Assembly: GCA_009667805.1 (NCBI GenBank)
Contig: CM019067.1
Location: forward strand, 64,898,637-64,962,636
Direction of reading: 5' to 3'
Origin: Leptobrachium leishanense
Taxonomy: Eukaryota; Chordata; Amphibia; Anura; Megophryidae
Length of the DNA: 64,000 nt
Part shown: piece after piece, positions 53,805 through 63,665 of the stretch
Numbering within the stretch: position 1 is the stretch's first letter
How the letters are laid out: the number at the start of each line of letters is the position of its first letter
Notes under the pieces: generated by a model
What the model saw: the letters and a program-made list of their open reading frames with translations, nothing else
The model's database searches: none
What the model was told of the DNA's origin: nothing
Position numbers and translations under genes: made by a program

Positions 53805-53960
53805 TTATTTTTATTTTCTATGCATCTGCACATTCTGCAGCGGTGTACAATGGGTAAAGACAAGACAATTCTACAATACACAAAACAGGCAAGTTAATAT
53901 GTCACCAACAGATGCAGGAGAAATTCAATGCCTTATTCCCGTGGGAACGTACAATCTACA
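53805..53960 (-). mobile_element. L2a LINE 3' tail, minus strand
   Basis: The reverse strand reads TTGTAGATTGTACGTTCCCA, GGAATAAGGCATTGAATTTC, CATCTGTTGGTGACATATT and a CATTGTACACCGCTGCAGAA block, in the same order as 115-260 at the start of the window. It ends on the plus-strand left side in TTTATTTTTATTTTC. Confidence 0.7.
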
Positions 53961-55377
53961 AATAACGAGTAAGTAGTAATTCAAACCACACTTTCCAAAC
54001 TTTCTGGAAGAAGGGAATAGTATTGTGGATCTTAAACGTGAGGTCACCCATCATTCACTTTTTTAATGATGTTGCATGTAGGAGGTACGTTGTCCTTCAG
54101 CCAATCAGCTGCGAGCAACCAAATTAAATTGCCAGCTGAGGAAGCCTAGTCGGCGAAACGCGCTCTGGTAGCTATGTCTGTTTCATTATTATAAAATAAT
54201 GTTTTTAAATGATCGCTGAGTGCCAGAATCCTGTCCAAGAAGGTTTTGAGGATTCCTAATAATCCCTTATGCGTATTTTACAGAGCCATTTGAGGCTCAG
54301 GGAGAGGTGAGTTCTAAATCTACCTACCGTTTAAAAATAATTGTGTGTCTACAATATCACACTAGGGGTATCCCTGGTATATTTGCTTCCACTGCAGGGG
54401 AACCCTACTGAAAGTCACAGGATCCCCAAAGAGGTTAATGGGTGCCTGAAGACATTGAAAGACCCATAAAGATACCCAACCTAGAGCCAGGTGTGGGCTC
54501 ATGAAAATGTGAGTTAGATACCTGCATTTTACATTTCTAAATTTGGAGCTATATAATGCCCAATCCTGGTTTTTTTCTCCTTTTCCCTGCAGTTCTTCCA
54601 ATATTCCTTCTAAGGAGATGTACCCTTGAGGACAAAAAGAAAAACCTTATGGACATGTAGTGTATACTAATCCTCTTACCGGTGGACTTTCTTGCTCACT
54701 GGCGCTACGCTGTTTTTTATTTGTGGTTGTTGTTTAGGGTTTAAAGAGGAACCCCCATTCACAACGTTCAGCGAGTGGATTGTGTTTACAATTCTTGGTG
54801 GGCGCTTCACTCCATTTTCACGTAACCAAATGAAATCTGTTCAATAATTTTACACTGTGGTAGGAAAATTTATTGTTGTTTTTATGCTGACGACAAACAT
54901 TTTTGTGATCGAGTCATTCGATCTTAGCATCGAAATCCAGCTCTTTCTCCATTTGTCATGTTTTCGAAGGTCATCTTAAAATAAATCATACGAAAGACAA
55001 GCTGAAAACACATATTGACACTTTTATTCAATCATTCATTAGAAGGGAAGCAGTGACTAACGCTTTTGTCGCTGAGAAAGAGAGTAGTCGAAGCTGTGAC
55101 CTACATGAGCTCGTTGAATATTTGAACATGCTGGTGTATTTATATGCAGGATCGGAAGTTGTAATCAGCGAGCAGTGCCCTGGTTTAAGCTCTTTAGTGC
55201 TACATCACTAATAGGAACTCATTATGTACGCAAAGCTTTTCGGGAATAGTTGAATATGTTAAACAAAAGGATATAAAAAGAGCGCACATGGAGCTGCTTT
55301 AAGGCATTTTTTCACTTATGACAAAAATAGCTGAAGGATTTTACATTTGGCTCGTTATATTTGATTTAAATATCGGA
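53961..55377. other. Unassigned; Penelope-like scrap
   Basis: At 54136-54162 the plus strand reads CTGAGGAAGCCTAGTCGGCG then AAACGCG, the motif also seen at 47236-47262 on the other strand. No coding frame or other terminus was found in the remaining 1.3 kb. Confidence 0.4.
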
Positions 55378-55625
55378 AACAGAGTGAAAGCAATCCCTTG
55401 GTGTATTCAAATGAAAGCTACATGAAACAATTAATAATGATTTCCGTGTTTTGTTTCCCTTATGTACAAACTCGGGCAGCTTCACATTGTACAGCACTGC
55501 AACCAAATGAGCCGGCCTGAGTTGTACATAAGGGAAACAAAACAAAGAGATCGTTATTAATTGTTTCATGTAACTGTAATTTGCAAACTCTGAGAGATTG
55601 CTTTCATGCTCTACTTCCCATAGAT
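55378..55625. repeat. Fold-back MITE (~100-bp arms)
   Basis: TACATGAAACAATTAATAAT and TTGTTTCCCTTATGTACAA in the left arm (to 55475) recur in reverse in the right arm (from 55518) as TTGTACATAAGGGAAACAAA and TTATTAATTGTTTCATGTA. The outer ends AGTGAAAGCAATC and GATTGCTTTCAT also pair. The loop is ~45 bp. There is no coding frame. Confidence 0.75.
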
Positions 55626-55689
55626 AAATTAAAAAGAGAGACAAATGTGAAATTCTTGAGCTATTTGTGCTGCCACTTTGCTGTCACTT

Positions 55690-55816
55690 TAACTCAAACC
55701 GTGAAACAAGCACAAAAAGTAACCTAACCCTATTTTCAAACCCTAACCCTAATAATAGCGATAAAGCTAAAAGTAACCCTAATCCAAACCCTAAAACAAG
55801 CATAAATAGTAAAACA
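55690..55816 (+). repeat. Single unit of the 90-bp telomere-like array
   Basis: AACCCTAATAATAGCGATAA, AAGTAACCCTAATCCAAACC and CTAAAACAAGCATAAATAGT match the unit of the array at 56516-56945. The two are separated by the fold-back element 55795-56515, so one array has probably been split. Confidence 0.7.
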
Positions 55817-56515
55817 TAACAAGAAAAAAGGTGTCATCTGCGCTTATTCCTATAACACTGTATGAAAGAAAACACAATTAGAGGCTTTGGATTACTTCAA
55901 TGGCCATTGGAGTGTAAGCTCACCTGCCAAACCTCAAGGCACCTCTAGTGAAGGTGAGTCCTAACCAATAAAACCACAGGCTGCTGTGTAGCAAAGCACA
56001 TAGGCTCATGCTGCTTTTCAGTCATGAGGAAGACTGGTGGGCTCTCATTTATGCCCTCCCAGAATCAAATCCACCATGGGATCAAAAACCAAAGTCTTGG
56101 AACGGAATATGCTGCAAAGATAACCTGGCTGGAGGTACAATCAAATATACATAGTACAGAAAGAGCGGGGTAGTGCCTATTCCCCACTCGGGCAGCAGCA
56201 ACCAACAGTGTTCCTCATGACTGAAAAGCAGCATGAGAGTTTATGGTTCGCTACACAGCAGCCTGTGGTATCATTGGTTAGGACTCACCTTCACTAGAGG
56301 TGCCTTAACGTTGGCAGGTGAGTTTACACTCCAATGGCCATTGCAGTAAACCAAAGCCTCTAATTGTGTTTTGTTTCACACAGTGTTATAAGAATAAGAG
56401 CAGATAACACCTTTTTTTCTTATGTTTTATACATGTTGCTGGGCTGGATACATCTGGTGGTTGCAGCCGCCCCAGTGGGGAATAGGCGGGACCCCGCTCT
56501 TCCTGTACTAAGCAC
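55795..56515. repeat. Large fold-back element (~200-bp arms)
   Basis: The left arm (about 55805-56035) and right arm (about 56215-56435) are inverted repeats: CACAATTAGAGGCTTTGG, AATGGCCATTGGAGTGTAA, CACCTCTAGTGAAGGTGAGT and ATGCTGCTTTTCAGTCATGA all pair. A second pair inside and outside the right arm (GAGCGGGGTAGTGCCTATTC near 56163 and its reverse near 56475-56500) shows that the right side has been duplicated in inverted form. It sits within the telomere-like repeat. Confidence 0.75.
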
Positions 56516-56945
56516 AAATAGTAACCTAAATTTAATTACAAACCTTAACCCTAATAAAAACCATAACACTAAAAGTAACCCTAATCCAAACCCTAAAACA
56601 AGCACAAATACTAACCTAAACTTAAATACACACTTTAACCCTAATAATAACCATAACACTAAAAGTAACCCTAATCCAAACCCTAAAACAAGCACTAATA
56701 GTAACCTAAACTTAATTACCAACCTTAACCCTAATAATAGCCATAACGCTAAAAGTAACCCTAATCCAAACCATAAAACAAGCACAAATAGTAATTTAAA
56801 CTTAATTACACACTTTAACCCTAATAATAACCATAACACTAAAAGTAACCCTAATCCAAACCCTAAAACAAGCACAAATACTAACTTAAACTTAATTACA
56901 CACCTTAACCCTAATAATAGCCATAACACTAAATAAATGTAACCC
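56516..56945 (+). repeat. Telomere-like higher-order array, 90-bp period
   Basis: Nearly five units of ~90 bp, each starting AAGCACAAATAGTAACCTAA and containing AACCCTAATAATAACCATAA and AGTAACCCTAATCCAAACCC. Starts are near 56511, 56602, 56692, 56782 and 56872. Because 90 is a multiple of three, both strands show long frames (Asn-rich on plus, Leu/Val-rich on minus) that are not genes. Confidence 0.9.
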
Positions 56946-56984
56946 TAATCAAAATCCTAAAACATATTCAGCAAAATTTCTGTG

Positions 56985-57165
56985 CTCTCTCCTTTGTTGC
57001 CATTTGGTGACCTCAATTAGCCAACCCTGCGGTGAATTCAGCATTCACTGCATGGTCCCATAGTGTCCTATGAATAACAATAAAAAGGTCATTTACAGAA
57101 TAAAAAAAATGCCATTTAAAAAAAAAAAAAAATGAAGCAGCCTACCGGGATTCCTCCAGTCCGGC
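56985..57165 (-). mobile_element. CAGGG-long fragment K
   Basis: GGTGACCTCAATTAGCCAAC, CCTGCGGTGAATTCAGCATT and ATGAATAACAATAAAAAGG match parts of the family near one end in minus orientation, but most of the element is deleted and neither terminus survives. Confidence 0.5.
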
Positions 57166-57573
57166 CCTGGTGGCAAACAGGGTAATTGACCCTCTACCGC
57201 TAAAGAGAGATACTCTATCAGGGTTATTCAAAGAGATCCAATTTTCTGACGAAAGGTAACCGAACGCTGATATTCAGCATTCGGTCACCTTTCCTGGCCA
57301 TATTGGCGATCTAGAGAGCAGGCATTTCGCCAAATGTTGGCGAATTTCCTGCACATACGGTGCCTGTTCGGTGCCTGTTCGAGGGCAGTGAATTCCCCAT
57401 AGAGAAGCAATGCTTCGTCTATTCAGAGAGCAAAAACCAGCAGTGAAAAGTTCCCAAAATGCCCTGCCATTCGGTGGTTTCATTCGACAGGTTTATTCAG
57501 GCGAATCCCATAGGCTTCAAGTGAGAGAAATGGGGTGTGTGAGGATCCTGAGGATGAGCAACAGCACTAATGG

Positions 57574-58442
57574 CAGTGGCGGAAGTACCAGGGTCGCAGC
57601 GGTCGCAGTTGCAATCAGCGCCGGAATCTGGGAGCCGCGCGCTGGCCGTCCCTCTCCCTGCGAGCGGCCGCAGAAATGCAGCTTGGCCTCTCACGTGGGA
57701 TAGGAACCACCTGACCAGCGTACGAGATCCTCTCGCGAGACCTCTGCGTTGATCAGGTGGTTTCCGGCGAGCGGCCAAGACGCATGCTTACTTGAGCGGC
57801 CGCTCGCCAAGGAGAAGAGCAGAACGCCGGAAGAAGCCTGCCCTGGGGCCAGCAAAGGTAAGAGCTGGGGGACCCAAATACCCATGAGAGCTGTGGGACC
57901 CAAATACCCATGAGCTGGGGGCCGTATATACCCATGAGCTGGGGGCCCTATATATACCTATGAGCTGGGGGCCCTATATACCCATGAGCTGGGGGGCCCT
58001 ATATATACCCATGAGCTGGGGGCCCTATATACCCATGAGCTGGGGGCCAATATATACCCATGAGCTGGGGGCCCTATATATACCCATGAGCTGGGGGGCC
58101 CTATATAAACCCATGAGCTGGGGGCCCTATATATACCCATGAGCTGGGGGCCCTATATATACCCATGAGCTGGGGGCCAATATATACCCATGAGAGCTGG
58201 GGGACCCTATATATATCCATGAGAGCTGGGGGGCCCTATAGAGAGCTGGGGGACCCTATATATATCCATGAGAGCTGGGGGGCCCTATATATACCCATGA
58301 GAGCTGGGGGCCCTATATATACCCATACTATCTTTGTTTTATTTTGCAGTGAAAAATAAGTAAAAATACATAGATCTTTTTTTTGGGGGGGCCCTTCGTG
58401 GATTCTTGCACCGGGGCCCTCAGGTTTCTAGTTACGCCACTG
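57574..58442 (-). mobile_element. Minisatellite-bearing hAT element, copy 2
   Basis: Ends CAGTGGCGGAAGTACCAGGG and TTTCTAGTTACGCCACTG with an intact 8-bp duplication ACTAATGG (57566-57573 and 58443-58450). It has the same plan as copy 1 in reverse: a CpG-rich block (57590-57860, with CTCACGTGGG and CCTCTCGCGAGACC), then the CCATGAGCTGGGG minisatellite, then a short terminal arm. The array is only about 450 bp compared with 1,466 bp in copy 1. Confidence 0.87.
57860..58325 (+). repeat. Minisatellite, ~26-30 bp units (CCCATGAGCTGGGGGCCC type)
   Basis: About 16 units of TACCCATGAGCTGGGGGCCC plus TATATA, with variants GAGAGCTGGGGG and CCAATATATA. The reverse complement, GGGCCCCCAGCTCATGGGTA, is clearly related to the CATGGATAT...GCCCCAGCTC unit of copy 1, so the two arrays descend from one internal sequence of the hAT family. 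Confidence 0.92.
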
Positions 58443-59234
58443 ACTAATGGCCTGCTCTACGGTGGGTGCCCGCTCAGGTCTCACAAGGTTTTAGCTTGCT
58501 TGTGCCATTACAGGGATGAATGCTCCATATGCAAATCAGTCTGCTCTCACCCAATGAGGGTGGCCAGTACTGACTGCCAAGAGCGTCATCCCTGCACGAG
58601 AGGTGCAGCAACCCCCGACGATCGGCTTCAATGTTAAAAATATTCCCGTTTAGTTCAATATCTAATAAACCGTTAATTATAATATTCTGCAGTAAAAAAG
58701 TTTCTTTACTTTTAGATTTTTTAGAATCTTTTAGGCATTTTTCGGGATATTTTTGCGGAATTTTTTTCCGTTTATTTAAATCATTTTTTCTTTTTTCTGT
58801 AACAGCCCTTTTTATTATCATTCATTGAATCTTATATGTAAATTTCAGACATTTTCGTTCCGTAGTTTCTTTGCAAACAGCGTTTCACTTTTCAAACATT
58901 CAAGCGTACTGTTTTTTTTCACTCCATTTGTCTGCGGTGTCGGCTTTTTATGGCGGCTGTTCTGCGCTCTGATCGGCTCCTGCTCGGGTTTCTCCGGCGC
59001 GTTCGGCAGGGTTAATCCAGATGTTTTTGCCAGTTTCGGTGTGCATTCGCCTGGGTTTTGCGGTGAGTTTTCGGCGGGTTTGTGGTGACTTTTCCCAGCA
59101 TTTCGGCGGCCCTGTGGTGCTTGCTAAATACACCGCAGGGTCGCCGAAATGGGATCGCCAATTCGCACCGAATTGAAGAGATCGAAAAGTCACCGAACGT
59201 GCGGTGACTTTTCGATGCTCTTTGAATAACCCTG

Positions 59235-61189
59235 TGTGTAGTGCATCAGCCTTAATGGAATAGCTTGGCCAGTAACATTTGTACAAATGAACATTCCAAA
59301 AATATATTATTAATAATAGTAACAAAATATAAATAGAAAAAACAAATGGGAACATCTAGAATTACTTTTATATGTATTTTATAACATGCTTCATTAATGT
59401 ATTCCCCATGTAACATACTGCTGTGATTTCTGTAAAATTTGTTTCGTATGCATGTCTTCTGCTTAGCTTATGTGACAGAATTGCATTTCGGTGTCAGGCT
59501 GACATCATGTGAGCAGATATTATTAAATTCTGTGCAGTTGGTTCCTGCTCTAATCACTGCCAGATAACAACTACCTGGTTTAATAAATTACTTTAATGTA
59601 GAAAAACAGGACACAACCAAAAAGAAAGACAATATTATTTCATCCTTTTCTGTGTGCTAGCTCGGTATGTGCCTTGAATATAAAAAGCTATTGTTATTGC
59701 TACTTTGGGAACAAACAGCTAGATACTGATTTAAACAGGAACAAACACATAAAAGATGCAGGGCTCGAGTTTATGGCATTGTAAAAAAAATTGAATTACA
59801 TTTTTAAACAAAAGTCCAGGTACATTTAGAATCATGGGATTTATTTTACCACAAATCCCAAATGAGCAACGGTGTAACTTTATTACATTTGGGCATTTAC
59901 AAACAAAAGAAAAACAAAATACCAAAGCACTATTCCTTCCTTTATAAGAAAAAAAACAGGCTTTTGGTTCCATTAATTTGGACAAAATATGTTAAGCTCC
60001 CCTGCCATAGCATCACGACAAAGTCCTAAACGCATTTTCTAATTCTGTATTTGCAGCTAATGCACTCAACATCCTGACATGCTTCCAGCCCTGGAGCCCA
60101 CTGCAAAGCCAGCTAATCCTGTGGTTCAGCAGATCCAGGCCAGCTCTTAGGATTGCCTTGCCCTCATGGCTACAAGAAAATCCTGGACTGGTTGCTATCA
60201 GCGTAACTCAGTATCCACCTGTCTGTAAAGCGCTTGATCAATTCCCTATTTTAGGGCGTCTCTCCCATGGAGCAGTGTAGCCTGCTGTGCTGATCATTCC
60301 TGTGTTACAATCCAACCGTGGCCAAGTATTCTTGGTTCTCTTGTCCCCGTTTGGCTCTTATGCTGTGTCCGTGTACTGACCCTGGCTATTATATTTGGAT
60401 TCTGGCTTTACTCTATTGTCCCGTATGGTTATGTGGGACTTACACCCCTCTCCTTCTGTCTCTCCTGTTTGTCCTGTTGGTTCAGTCTCCCATTTGTCCA
60501 TTCCACCTTTTGTATTTTTTCCGTTCCGTATTTTACCACTTTCTCTTCATTCCATCTCTTTGGTTCTGCTATGTCAGTTTTTTCCTTTAGCCGGCTGGAG
60601 TCTGATTACTCACCTGGACAGCCAGCTATATACTCTGGCCTCTGACCTTCCTCAATGCTCTTTCATTCTGTTTGTTCCCTTCCTAATCTGTTGAGGTTCT
60701 GTGAGCTCCCTCTTGTCATAGTCCAGTCTGATCCTTCATCCGTCTAGTATTTTCCTTGTCCTGTCTGATACTTTTCTGTTACTCTGTTAGTTCTGTTTTT
60801 TTGTCTTTTATTTCCGTTTGCTGTTAGTTTCTGTTTATTCCTGTACATTAGCTGTGCAGTTTACATCTTGCCTGTGGCTTCCTGATATTACCACTGTCTT
60901 ACCAGACTTCACATTACCAAATGTCACCTGGTTCCTGTACTGTGGACTGCATAGCCCATCATCCCCCTGTTTGCAGTATTTGCCTGGAGCTTCCGTTGTT
61001 CCAGCGATCTCCATCTGCACTGTATCCAGGCTTCCTGATCCAGAGTTCCTGTTTGCTGCACAAGTAGATAATCTCGACCACGCAGCCCACCATCCACTGG
61101 GTCTGGAGACTTACCTGGCTGCCAGACCTCCATCTTGCTCGAAGACCTTCAATCAAGATATTGCATTGCCTGCAGGGGGAACCTGAAAG
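59235..61189. other. No gene recognised; pyrimidine-rich tract
   Basis: 59235-60050 is AT-rich and featureless. 60300-60830 is pyrimidine-rich with TGTGTCCGTGTACTGACCCT and many TTTCTGT blocks, possibly part of an LTR or LINE relic I cannot identify. Overlapping frames at 60395-60694 and 60818-61186 show only the base bias and no domain. Confidence 0.4.
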
Positions 61190-62068
61190 TAAGGGAAGGG
61201 TTCCTTTGGACCACTCTCCCTCCCCAACGGCTCCACCTAGAAAGGAAAGAGGCACCGCTGGAGAGGGCAGAGTCTGCCCTTTCCAGCAGTGCCTCGGTTT
61301 CATCCCTTCCCAGGTCACGAATTGGCACCAATCGGCTCCTGTTTGCAATTCGGTCCAAGAGGTGGCTGCCATCTTGGATGTCAGCCAAGCCTCTGGGTCA
61401 CCCCCCCAATGACATCAGTTGGCAGTTAACCCCTGTAGCTGCCAAGTGGAGCTAGGCTGCTAGGGGATTCTTTGGATACCTCTATCTCCTGATTCGTGGC
61501 AGCTAGAGGGCCATGTTTGATATTATTGGAAAGGCATGATCACTGCCTTTCCAATTATACAACACATGACCAGGTTTGGTGTCAAAATAAAAAAGTGTTT
61601 TTTTAAAAAAAAAAATATTTGTCTGGGGGTATATTAAAATAGGACTTCAAATCACGTTTAAACATGATGAGAATAAAACAGTCAAAACAGGCCCAGCACA
61701 CAGAGGTGAAATGGCTCAGCAGTGAAGGGGTTAAAAGCAAAACATGTAAAAGTTGGGTATTTCTAACTTCAGGACAAAATTTCAAAACTATTTAGCCGGG
61801 GTCTTTTTTTGGCAGTTGTAGATTTAGGGGATTAAGGTTCGAAAAAGTGTGTTTTTCTTCATATTTCATATTTTTTTTTATAGTAAAATGTAAGATCTAA
61901 TGGTATCTTTAGAAAATCCATTTAATGACGAGAAAACCGATATATAATATGTGTGGGTTCCATAAACGAGTAAGAGGAAAATTAGAAAACACAAACAGCG
62001 CAGAAACGTAAAAACAGCAGTGGGCACTTTCGGACTGATAATGGCAAAATCGCCTGGTCACTAAGGGG
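61190..62068. mobile_element. TTAA-type (piggyBac-like) MITE, copy 2
   Basis: The right end GGTCACTAAGGGG before TTAA (62069-62072) is the same as in copy 1 at 30129-31364. Also shared are CATCTTGGATGTCAGCCAAG, the TTGGAAAGGC...GCCTTTCCAA hairpin (61527-61554), ACATGACCAGGTTTGGT and GCAGAAACGTAAAAACAGCA. The left end is eroded, so the start is approximate. No transposase. Confidence 0.65.
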
Positions 62069-62868
62069 TTAATATTATTTATTCATCTTAGATCTGGCCA
62101 CTATGAGAACCAGCCTGTCAGATTAGGGATTTATTGTAGTTGTTTATGTGCAGAAAGTCACTGTCCAGCCTAGTGGCTTCTTAACCTTCTGCTGCCCTTA
62201 CACTGTCTGCATTCAGCTAGTAGTGTCTTCTGCTCTTTGGGTGTTTTATTCCTTGGCTCATGTCGAGTGCCAACCTGACACCACCTACATGATTTGGGTG
62301 CAGACCTCATCTATACCCCTCCCTTGGTTTAAGTCCTTTTATAGAACAAACCAAAGTCCTTGCACATACAATAAAGATCCAAAAAGGTTCCTCTGATCCA
62401 AGAGCGACCTAAAATGAATTTAATGAAAAGACATACATTGCGCAGTACGTCAAATTCCACATACGGTGGTAGAAACTCACTCACTTATTCATGAGCCATA
62501 TATAGTTGACTCTGGACTATAACAGCATAAATGATCAGCCAATCTTAGGCTGGCGTCAGACGAGTGCATGTGCGCCAGTGACGTGCGGTGAGGTCAGTGG
62601 CTGGTGAGGCACTGGTTAGTATCAGAGCCAGATATACAAATGCAAAACAGCCAAAAAACACTCTAGCTCCCAAAGAGGAGGCTTCAGGCATTTAGTACAT
62701 CAGAAGGACAGACACTGCGAGTAAGGACTGACTGGAAGCCGATTCTGTTCCTACAGACCTTTATACAGAACAATTATCTTACAATATGCCTTCTAAATTG
62801 CATTGGTAAAGACTTCTTAAATGAAGAATCTACAGTCCTGGGTCCTTGTACCTGGACTTGTTTTCATA
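62069..62868. other. Unassigned; MITE and hAT ends without partners
   Basis: GGCTGGCGTCAGACGAGTGC at 62548 is a GGCTAGGG-family left end. 28 bases into it CAGTGACGTGCGGTGAGGTC begins (62576), a known hAT MITE-type end, suggesting an insertion. Neither the right end of the MITE nor the second hAT end was found before 62868. Confidence 0.45.
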
Positions 62869-63043
62869 CAGGGTTATTCATTCAGAGAGAGGTGAAAAGC
62901 AGGAGAATGACTGGAGAATGTAAAATTCTAGGTCAAAATAGCCAAACCAGAAAATTTTTCCCTTTCATGATCTGCTATTTTGACCTAGAATTTTCCATTC
63001 TCCAGTCATTCGCCTGCTTTTCACCGCTCTCTGAATAACCCTG
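62869..63043 (+). mobile_element. CAGGG-short MITE S8
   Basis: A 175-bp copy with ATA on both sides (62866-62868 and 63044-63046). The left tip has a 4-base repeat, CAGGGTTATTCATTCAGAGA. It shares its right ATA with S9, so the two are immediately adjacent. Confidence 0.83.
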
Positions 63044-63046
63044 ATA

Positions 63047-63202
63047 CAGGGCTATTCAGAAAGGTGAAAACCTTGAGAATGACTGGAGAAGTGAACATTC
63101 TAGGTCAAAATAGTCAAACCAGAAAAATTCTCCCATTTATCTCACTTTCCAAATTGGCTGTTCATTTTCCTGCCAATTTTCACCTCTCTCTGAATATCCC
63201 TG
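63047..63202 (+). mobile_element. CAGGG-short MITE S9
   Basis: A 156-bp copy with an internal deletion relative to the 181-bp form: the stretch after CCAAATTGGCT is missing. ATA lies on both sides (63044-63046 and 63203-63205). Tips are CAGGGCTATTCAGAAAGGTG and CTCTCTGAATATCCCTG. Confidence 0.8.
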
Positions 63203-63227
63203 ATAATCATTGTGCTGGCTACACTAT

Positions 63228-63537
63228 CAGGGATATTCAGAGAGAGGTGAAAACCTTGAGAATTGGCAGGAAAATGAACAGCCAATTTGGAAAGTGAGAT
63301 AAATGGGAGAATTTTTCTGGTTTGACTATTTTGACCTAGAAGTTTAACTTCCAGTCATTCTCCAAGCGCAGGGATCTCAAACTCACGGCCCCCCAGATGT
63401 TTTTGCCTACAAGTCCCAGAATTCTTTGAATGCATTAGATGGCTAGGGAATCATGGGAGCTGTAGTTCAGAAAAATCAGGGGGGCCAGAGTTTGAGATCC
63501 CTGCTCCAAGGTTTTCACCTCTTTCTGAATAGCCCAG
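63228..63537 (-). mobile_element. CAGGG-short MITE S10, split by a hAT MITE
   Basis: Starts CAGGGATATTCAGAGAGAGG after TAT and ends CTTTCTGAATAGCCCAG before ATA. It is interrupted at 63369-63503. Without the insertion it is about 167 bases. The interior order is reversed compared with S8 and S9. Confidence 0.78.
63369..63503. mobile_element. Short hAT MITE (CAGGGATCTCAAACTC ends)
   Basis: A 135-bp element with perfect inverted ends CAGGGATCTCAAACTC and GAGTTTGAGATCCCTG. The flanks CTCCAAGC (63360-63367) and CTCCAAGG (63504-63511) are an 8-bp duplication with one change and an extra G on the left. The end style is that of vertebrate hAT/Charlie-type MITEs. Confidence 0.8.
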
Positions 63538-63540
63538 ATA

Positions 63541-63665
63541 CAGGGCTATTCAGAAAGGAGAAGTTAAAATTCTAGGTCAAAATAGTCAAACCAGAAAAAT
63601 TCTCCCATTTATCTCACTTTCCAAATTGGCTATTTGGTATAGATTTTTCAATGGGCTATTTGGTC
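63541..63665 (+). mobile_element. CAGGG-short MITE S11, broken
   Basis: Starts CAGGGCTATTCAGAAAGGAG after ATA and follows the family to GGCTATTTGGT, where GGGCTATTTGGTCTAGA is repeated and the next element begins. A small piece (GTCTAGATTTGGCTGGAGAA, 63833-63852) reappears between the two hAT-like copies, so S11 was split by them. Confidence 0.65.

Larger units (their letters stand above)
57521..58623. mobile_element. Unknown insertion with 8-bp duplication, itself split by a hAT
   Basis: GGCTTCAA is repeated at 57513-57520 and 58624-58631. After removal of the hAT copy 2 and one ACTAATGG, the insert is about 225 bases: 57521-57573 and 58451-58623. I see no inverted termini. On the minus strand the right part has ATTTGCATATGGAG (an octamer-like ATTTGCAT) and CTCATTGGGTG (an inverted CCAAT), close to each other at 58528-58560, so it looks like promoter-bearing DNA, perhaps a retroposed or LTR fragment. 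The family is not recognised. Confidence 0.6.
57219..59234 (+). mobile_element. CAGGG-long transposon, copy I, split by insertion
   Basis: It begins CAGGGTTATTCAAAGAGATC after TAT and ends TGCTCTTTGAATAACCCTG before TGT. Its own sequence is 57219-57520 and 58632-59234, about 905 bases. The first hairpin GGTAACCGAACGCTGATATTC (57256-57293) and the distal GTCACCGAACGTGCGGTGAC are both present. The interruption carries an 8-bp duplication, GGCTTCAA. Confidence 0.83.

Noticed and set aside
56364..56936. 190-codon Asn-rich frame and 169-codon Leu-rich antisense frame
   Set aside because: They arise from a 90-bp tandem array, again a multiple of three.
60300..61186. Overlapping plus-strand frames of 90-122 codons as a membrane protein gene
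   Set aside because: The hydrophobic, Leu/Phe/Ser-rich content follows from a pyrimidine-rich strand; three frames are open in the same place and no splice or domain signal is visible.
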